Assembly (NCBI RefSeq): GCF_011075055.1
Contig: NC_058150.1
Coordinates: forward strand, 11,871,408-11,935,407
From: Mangifera indica
Lineage: Eukaryota; Streptophyta; Magnoliopsida; Sapindales; Anacardiaceae
DNA: 64,000 bases
Direction of reading: 5' to 3'
Part shown: positions 57,940 to 64,000 of the stretch, piece by piece
Position numbering within the stretch: position 1 is the stretch's first letter
Layout of the letters: each line of letters begins with the position of its first letter
Notes under the pieces: generated by a model
Told to the model about the DNA's origin: nothing
Seen by the model: only the letters and a program-made list of their open reading frames with translations
Databases searched by the model: none
Position numbers and translations under genes: made by a program

Positions 57940-59283
57940 TGGTACGTGCTGTCGTTGACACCCAAATTAAATCCTAAATTCTTGTAACAAAAATGTAGTA
58001 AAGGAAAGTAGGGATCGTTCCCTCAAAGAGCTTTGATTAGTATGTCGTCACTAATAAATCGAAACAAATAAATAAAAAGGGGGGTTTTGAAGTGAATGCA
58101 AATTATAATGAAAAACACTAATTAAAAATTCAGTAAAATAATCTAAAAGGAATAAATCGATTTAACAAACCTTGGTCTTCGGTCACATCCACCATTGGAA
58201 CTACGATCGATCATCGAAACAAAATATCAAATTAATTATTCAAATATTCGTTGTGGTATTAAATTAGTCTGTCCTTCCTTACGATTAGTTAACCAAAAAC
58301 ATGTATTTCAATTAACCCTTATTGATTAATAATTCGGATACGATCTTGAATTTAATTAAACAATAACATTATGAATTAGAAAAACCAACGAAGCAAGACA
58401 ACACAAACGTACGACGTTGCATTTAATCTAGTTGATTATTTCCCTAGGATTATCGCTTCTGACGCAGCAAACGATAAACTTAGTTGCCACTTCGATTAGA
58501 TGGATTGAACAATTACGGATTCAACACCTAAACTAGCCGTAGATTATATTAATTGATAAACTAATCGAGCGCCTTAGAAATCAACCAACACAATCATAAA
58601 CAAATAATTCAGAAAGATAATCAATACTCGAATAAATAAAAAGATGCATTAAAGAACAAAAATAAATCTCACAATTATTGTAGTTCCATGGTTTCAGATC
58701 CTTTCAACCAAGATAAATTATTCAGCCACTGTAGACCATGTTTTTCTCTCTAATTCTCTAAGTACAATGGTTGATCATTCTCAAATAAAAATAAGAGTAT
58801 ATATATTATCTTCCTACTAAAAATCTGGAAACTGAAATCAATCCTAATCTCCTAATCCAATCAAGCAAAGTGATACATATCTTCCCAAAAAGAAAGGAAA
58901 AGATATGTATCTTTAATATATATCCTTCTTCCTAAAATATCATTCCTTATTTAGCTCAATTAATCCTCTTTTCTAGCTGGTGATTATCCTTTTCCTAGGA
59001 AGCAAATCTTAATATTTTCTGGACTCTTGCAGCTGATCTGGGCGTTCAGATCTGTTTTCTAGATTCTGCTCTCATCTTTCACGTGCCCACGCCTAGTCTA
59101 CTTTACGAAAATTCCAGATTAATAGATCTGCTCCAGTTTTTCATCTTTTTGGCCCTATTTATTCCAAAATTGCTCAAAGCTTCCTAAAAGCAAAAAGATA
59201 AGTAATTCTATTAGATTAAATCAAATTTCCACACAACACAAGAGAATTCTAAGTCAAAATAGTAACAATTAATGGCCTTATCA
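57940..59283 (-). repeat. Athila 5' LTR
   Basis: Partner of 47583-48925, differing at roughly two dozen positions by eye. Target duplication ATAGG follows at 59284-59288. Confidence 0.93.
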
Positions 59284-59649
59284 ATAGGTGATCGAGGTAG
59301 TTACGAGGCAGGGTCAAGTCAGCGAAAATAGATCTGTTTGGACCAAGTTATCTCTAGTTTATATTACATGCATACAGTGACATGCACTTATCGACTTTTG
59401 ACCTTTTTGAGATGATTATACAGTTGTATATGATTACTCCCTGTTTTTAGACGCTTTCAGATGAGTTTTCATATGAGTATATACATCTTTTGTTTGCTTC
59501 CAGATTTCCAGTTTTCTTGGAATACTTTCTAAACACTTTTAGTGATGCATTTATTTTAAAGTATTTTAAAAGAAAAAAATATATGCTCCAGATATTAATT
59601 CGTAACATTTCTCCTTCGGTGGGTAGTACTTCTAGGGAGGGGTGTTACA
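59284..59649 (+). repeat. chromovirus 3' LTR, second part
   Basis: Resumes with the Athila target duplication ATAGG (59284-59288), runs on as the 5' LTR does from about 41025, and ends GGTGTTACA at 59649 next to the hAT intron. With 46067-47582 it totals about 1,877 bp. Confidence 0.92.
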
Positions 59650-59735
59650 ATTTAAGTAACTTGTTTGGTTATTTACAATAAATTTATACTAATTTGTGTT
59701 AAAATAATTAACTATTATTATGATTCAATATGTAG

Positions 59736-61640
59736 ATTTGCGAGACATTTACTCACATGATTCTGATTGATAAATTGTCATTTTCGTATTGGCTTCAACT
59801 ATTTCTATAGTATTTTACAATCGCTAAACAAGAGAATTGGCAGAAAACAAGCCAAATCTGATTGTGATCAAGTTGTACAAGCTAAAGCTAAAGAATTTAA
59901 GAAACTTTTTAAAGAATTAAGAAGGGTAAGTGGGATAACAGATTTATGGAAGTTAGATGCACAAAACATCAAATATGTGGTCATAACCATTCATTAAATG
60001 GATAAAGCGTAGACATTAAATAAACACATTATTAGTTTTGTCCATGTACCTCCCTCAAGAAATGGGGAAATTGTTGTGCAAGCTTTGTACAATTGCTTTG
60101 AAGAGTGGCTTATTCAGTAGAAGGTAAAGTTCAATTTTATTTTGCTTACTAACTAGTATATCTTGATTGATAAGTAACAACCCTTATAATTTAAAAACAT
60201 GTTAATTCTATGTTGATAGGTGTTCACCATTACTGTGGACAATGCATCTATAAATGACAAGAGCATAAGATCATTGAAGAAATATTTTAAGATGGACATA
60301 TCAATAACTTTTGAGGGAACGTTATTACACATTAAGGGCATGACTTACATTGTCAATTTGCTTGTTCAAGATGCCATTGTTGAGATTATGGATACAATTG
60401 AGAAAATAAGGGTCAATGTCTAATTTATGCGTGCTAGTGAGGTTAGGTAGTGAGAATTTGCAAGTACAGCAAAAATTTGTGGGATTAAAGAACGAAAATT
60501 GGATTTGGATTGCCCAACTAGGTGGAACAACACCTATAATATGCTTAATGTGGCATTCATTTTTCGGGAAGTATAATTGTGATATGGAGCTAAGGATGGA
60601 AACTACTTGCGATATTTGCTAAATGGGGATGAATGGAACAAAATGGCTACAGTTTGCCATTTTTTGAAAATATTTAACAATGTAAGTAAAATTGTATTCG
60701 GAATTGACTATCCAATGACCAACTTGTACTTTATGGAGGTTTTTAGAATAAAAAAGCTGTTAAAAGCTAGAAAAATTGATCTAGTTATAGCCTTAATGGT
60801 TATATCAATGATGTTAAAGTTTAACAGGTATTGGGGAGAGGTTAATCTACTAATGACGGTTGCAATCGTTTTAGATCCGAGGTAATAATCTTGATTATTG
60901 ATATGATATTTATTAATTTTGATTTAGTATATATGGTAACAAACTAATTTCTCATTATCATGGGTATAAATTTGAGTTTACAAAATTTGTTTATCTTATT
61001 TTATATGAGGAATATGATAAGGAGCTTGAGTTGGACAACCTTCACCACACACTCAATTAGTTATATTAAGAGTATGTGGAAATTTTTTCAACATGGAACC
61101 CATCTCTCGTCCTCACATCACAGATAGGATCATCTACCTTAGGTATATAATTTCATTATACATTAATATTAATTGAATTAAAGTTTTAGATTTTTTTTTT
61201 ATAAACATGCAATTTTAATAATAAACATTGTAGAAATACATTCTAGTTTCATATCTTCACATGGAATGACAAATGATATTGTGTTGCAATGTTGTGTACA
61301 CCATAAGAAAAGTCTAATTGAACTTTTGGGAAAGTCAGAGTTGAAAATGTACCCAAAATCCGATGTATTTGAGTTTGACACATTAGAGGATGCAGATACA
61401 ATAAAATTTAACCTATTTAACTAGTGGTCTGTAAATCAAACTAAGTATAAAGTTTTGTCACGAATGGCGGTTGAGATTCTTACAGTTTTGATCTCTACAG
61501 TAGCTTTATAAAAGTGTTTTCAGTGTTGCTGGTAGAGTGGTTGACCCGTATAAGGCATCTCTAGCATTAAAAATTGTAAGCATGCTTATGTGTTGAGGTT
61601 ATTGGATTTGAGCCAAGCATCGGGTAAAAAAATAACTTTA
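59736..61640 (+). pseudogene. hAT transposase relic, core and dimerisation exons
   Basis: Exon-like blocks. 59736-60123 has MILIDKLSF, GFNYFYSILQSLNKR, and WKLDAQNIKYVVIT-type core entry in shifted frames. 60220-60881 has FTITVDNASINDKSI with the first catalytic Asp, HIKGMTYIVNLLVQD where C-x2-H has become G-x2-Y, GDEWNKMATVCHFLKIF, YPMTNLYFMEVF and ending AIVLDPR. 61240-61640 is the dimerisation region (VLSRMAVEILTVLISTVAL, then FSVAGRV-like words in a shifted frame). GT and AG boundaries are visible at 60124, 60219 and 60882. Loss of the Cys/His pair and multiple stops make it dead. Confidence 0.85.
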
Positions 61641-62610
61641 ACTTCATATACTTAATAATTTAATAAGCCACATAGTTTGCTTTTTTGAAGATTGATACTA
61701 ATATAGAGATCGTTGAGATAGTAGGCATTTAAACAACCATATATTGAAGGATAATGCAATGTTCTTGTACAGGTAAATCATTCAATATATGAATATTTAT
61801 GCATATACTTATTGATGTTAACTAGATCTAAAAAAAAAAATATGATTATGGATGTTATTGATGTGTAACCATATCAAAAAAAATATGACTATGGATGTTA
61901 TTGTTGTGTTATTGTTTTTATTCTTGAATTCATTTTCCAAGTATGACATATGGAATCAATTGGCTATAGTTTGTGAAACTGCTTATTGAGGGTTGACTAA
62001 AACTATGACATGTTATAATTATATAGGGTTGGTTGAGGTTTGATAGAGGCATGAAAGTTATGGAACCATAACATGAAATAGGCCTGATTTAGGTTTGATA
62101 GGAGACAATTTCATTTTGGCCATTTGTTCATATTTAAGTATTCTTTATAAATATTAAAATTACGCAATTAATGTGTAATGTTTTACTATTGCTATTTTGT
62201 ATTCATGTCTTTGGAAACAAATATTGAGGATGATAATAGGACGTAATATATATTTTTGATAAATAATATTTTGTACACATGTTTAAATTTGGGATTCTTA
62301 TTGTACAATAGTATACATTTTTCATATATTCTGTATTGTACAATATACAAATGAATAATCCAGATTTTGACACGAGCTTGAAATACAAACTTGAAGTTGA
62401 GTTACCCAGCTTGAATTGCGAGCATGAAGTCTATTAAAACAAACCCGAGTCAGAATATACGAACTTTAACTAATTATAAGTTGATCTCAATTACTAAAAT
62501 TATGAAATGAGCCAAACACGAACATATGTTCAACGAGCTCAATGAGTTTAAGCCAGAGCCCAAGTCTGAGCTTGGGCTTAACAAAAATGAGCCAAACCCG
62601 AATCCAGTCC
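61641..62610 (+). other. hAT element 3' non-coding end
   Basis: AT-rich sequence after the dimerisation exon. The last 200 bases are rich in GAGCTTGGGCTT / GAGCCAAACCCGA words, which is usual subterminal repeat structure for hAT ends where transposase binds. Confidence 0.65.
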
Positions 62611-62721
62611 TAGATGCAAGTCATGACATTCTAAAGATAGGGAATGTATAGGCATACTCCATGAGAGAGTGCTAGGGTACATTTACTTTCAAGCTTGATG
62701 TGTGACTTCTTCATGTATAGG

Positions 62722-63655
62722 TAGAGGTGTGTGCGGTTCAGTTTGGTGTGATTTAAAGATTTTTTGAAACTAAATTGAAAAAAACTAATTTGAAAAAATT
62801 TTTAAATCAAATCAAATCAAACTAAACTGAAAAAATATGGTTTGATTTAATGTGGATTACGGTTTGAATCATTTAAAAATCATTTACTTTAAAATATTTC
62901 TTACTTAATAAATAATATTGAATTATAGTTATTTAAGATATAAAATAAACATGTAAAATGGACATGAAATACATACAAAATACATATATAAAAAAATTGA
63001 CAAGATAAATATTAAAAACAAGTAATATAAACTCCTAATTTGTTGCATTATGTTCAATTTTTTGAGGTGTAATTGTTATTTTTGAAACAATTTAAAGATA
63101 TATTAAAAATTTTAAAATTACAAAAACACCCTCGAAGTTTTTTAAAATTTCCAAAACCCCTTAAAAATTATTAACACCCCTAAGATTTTCAAAAATTACA
63201 AAACACCTCCAAATGTAAAATTATATATCATTGACACCCCTATCTATATTTGTAATTTTTTTATATATTTAATTGAAATGATGTAAAACTAAGGATAAAA
63301 AATTATATAATAAAATTTTAGGGACAAAGTGTTACTAGCTTGAGGTTTATTTTTTCTTTTCAACAATTTTATAAAAAAATAATAAATTTAATATATGGTT
63401 GAGAAAATGACTTTTTTTCAAACTTGAATGGTAAGAAATTTTCATTTCATCAAGCCTTGGGTGGAAAATAGTCATTTGGCCAATATATTTTTAAAAAATG
63501 CAATGTGTGATTTGGATTGGTTTGGAAACCTATTAAATTACAACCCAAATTATAAACTGTTTTTCCAAATTTTATCAACACAAACCAAATTGTTTTATAA
63601 ACCAAACTATACGAAACCATAAGTTTTGAATGGTACCAAATTATGCACACCTTTA
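62722..63655. mobile_element. hAT-like MITE with nested foldback fragment
   Basis: Left end TAGAGGTGTGTGCGGTTCAGTTTGG and reverse complement of right end TAAAGGTGTGCATAATTTGG are inverted repeats of the common plant hAT-MITE kind. Inversion extends inward (AAATCAAATCAAACTAAACTG on the left against CAACACAAACCAAATTG on the right). Target duplication is not evident. About 63080-63482 inside it belongs to the Mutator-like foldback family, its right end reading CTTGGGTGGAAAATAGTCATTTGGCC. Confidence 0.6.
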
Positions 63656-64000
63656 CATACGAGACATTCTCCTCGTGACTTTGCCTATATTAAGTGATGT
63701 ACAATTGTAATGTTAGTGTGTACAGACATACATGCATATTTGAATGAGTACTATGCATACATCAAAGAGGTGAGGGCGTAAATGACCTAAAATGTTGCAT
63801 TTTTCAACTTTTGTCTAATTTTATCATGAACTAATTCATTTCATAGACAAGTTAGATAATTTCGCTTACTTTTTGTTATCATTAAAATACCTAGGGGTTT
63901 AACAATTCTATTGCAAGTACAAAATTTGAGAGATGGCCCAGGCAAATGAGCCATAGTCTTACCAACAATCTAAACACATACTCGAACAATACCCCTTAAT
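63656..64000. other. intergenic tail
   Basis: No gene, RNA or repeat recognised in the last 345 bases. Confidence 0.5.

Larger units (their letters stand above)
47583..59283 (-). mobile_element. Athila-type Ty3/gypsy retrotransposon nested in the chromovirus 3' LTR
   Basis: LTRs 47583-48925 and 57940-59283 (1,343 and 1,344 bp), target duplication ATAGG on both sides (47578-47582, 59284-59288). The minus-strand interior has a primer site for tRNA-Asp type (TGGCGCCGTTGCC), gag, protease, reverse transcriptase, RNase H, integrase, an extra downstream ORF and the polypurine tract. The extra ORF, the D-L-G-A-S protease and the FMDDF reverse transcriptase site fit the Athila group. Only about two dozen LTR differences were counted by eye, so this is the youngest element in the nest. 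Gag-pol is one frame over 5 kb with five stops and one shift. Confidence 0.93.
39495..59649 (+). mobile_element. Tekay-type chromovirus (Ty3/gypsy) inserted in the hAT element, itself carrying an Athila insertion
   Basis: TSD ATTTA at 39490-39494 and 59650-59654. 5' LTR 39495-41376 (1,882 bp). Initiator-Met primer site at 41380-41391. Plus-strand interior 41392-46050. Polypurine tract GAGAGGGGAAGAGT directly before the 3' LTR, which runs 46067-47582 and resumes at 59289-59649. Coding order gag, protease, reverse transcriptase, RNase H, integrase, chromodomain fits the Tekay/Del chromovirus group. LTRs differ by several percent and stops are frequent, so it is older than the Athila element inside its 3' LTR. 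Confidence 0.92.
37353..62612 (+). mobile_element. autonomous-type hAT element (decayed), split by nested gypsy elements
   Basis: The 8-mer GATGCAAG lies directly outside both ends (37345-37352, 62613-62620). Ends are TATGGGTAGATTC on the left and, reverse-complemented, TAGGACTGGATTCGGG on the right: diverged terminal inverted repeats sharing TA-GG--T-GATTC. An 8-bp duplication is the hAT hallmark. The element proper is 37353-39494 plus 59650-62612 (about 5.1 kb); the rest is a later chromovirus/Athila insertion. Interior exons encode a BED finger, RNase-H-like core traces and the hAT dimerisation region on the plus strand. Confidence 0.9.

Noticed and set aside
1..64000. CRISPR arrays, bacterial operons, rRNA and tRNA genes
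   Set aside because: No regular spaced repeats of CRISPR kind, no operon-like gene packing, and no cloverleaf or rRNA sequence recognised; the tRNA-like words found are retrotransposon primer sites.

Overview
This is plant nuclear DNA, almost certainly from an AT-rich eudicot. It holds fragments of two Ty1/copia elements and one fuller copia, Ty3/gypsy elements of the Tekay-chromovirus and Athila types, hAT and Mutator-like DNA elements, an endogenous caulimovirid (plant pararetrovirus) and a coiled-coil NBS-LRR resistance-gene relic. There is no bacterial-style gene packing. Very little is live host gene: a possible last exon at the left edge (19-162), and one well-kept multi-exon gene derived from a hAT transposase (28181-30759, minus strand). 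The species cannot be named from the sequence.

Layout. 0.2-9.0 kb is AT-rich intergenic DNA with a Mutator-like foldback element (980-2090, 9-bp target duplication) that carries a nested hAT-type MITE, a second decayed foldback with a minisatellite, and dispersed AT-rich repeats. 8987-16728 is a complete but dead copia on the minus strand (375-bp LTRs, 5-bp target duplication, initiator-Met primer site). Its 5' leader carries clusters of TTGAC and CACGTG motifs and an extra gag-like fragment. It sits just upstream of the N-terminal half of a CC-NBS-LRR pseudogene (17208-17957). That pseudogene is cut just after its kinase-2 motif by the LTR of a second copia (17958-18872). That fragment joins, through a short duplicated junction, an 8-kb block of endogenous caulimovirid DNA (18873 to about 27018). 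Half of the viral block is a 4.7-kb imperfect palindrome centred near 21149; the other half holds protease/reverse transcriptase/RNase H relics on the minus strand.

After a textbook Mutator-like foldback (27028-27798) comes the hAT-derived gene, with a BED zinc finger and a long uninterrupted exon but substituted transposase motifs. Another foldback (31.0-31.8 kb) and a badly decayed third copia (33.3-36.4 kb) follow.

The right 40% is a three-layer nest whose target duplications are all still readable. A hAT element (37353-62612, 8-bp duplication GATGCAAG) was entered by a Tekay-type chromovirus (39495-59649, duplication ATTTA). The chromovirus's 3' LTR was in turn entered by an Athila-type element (47583-59283, duplication ATAGG). 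Decay follows the order of insertion. The two Athila LTRs differ at only about two dozen sites by eye and its gag-pol frame has five stops. The chromovirus has many stops and more divergent LTRs. The hAT transposase is a many-times-broken pseudogene. The window ends with another hAT-like MITE carrying a foldback fragment.

All element boundaries, target duplications and motifs were read by eye. Family names rest on recognised protein motifs, not on searches.
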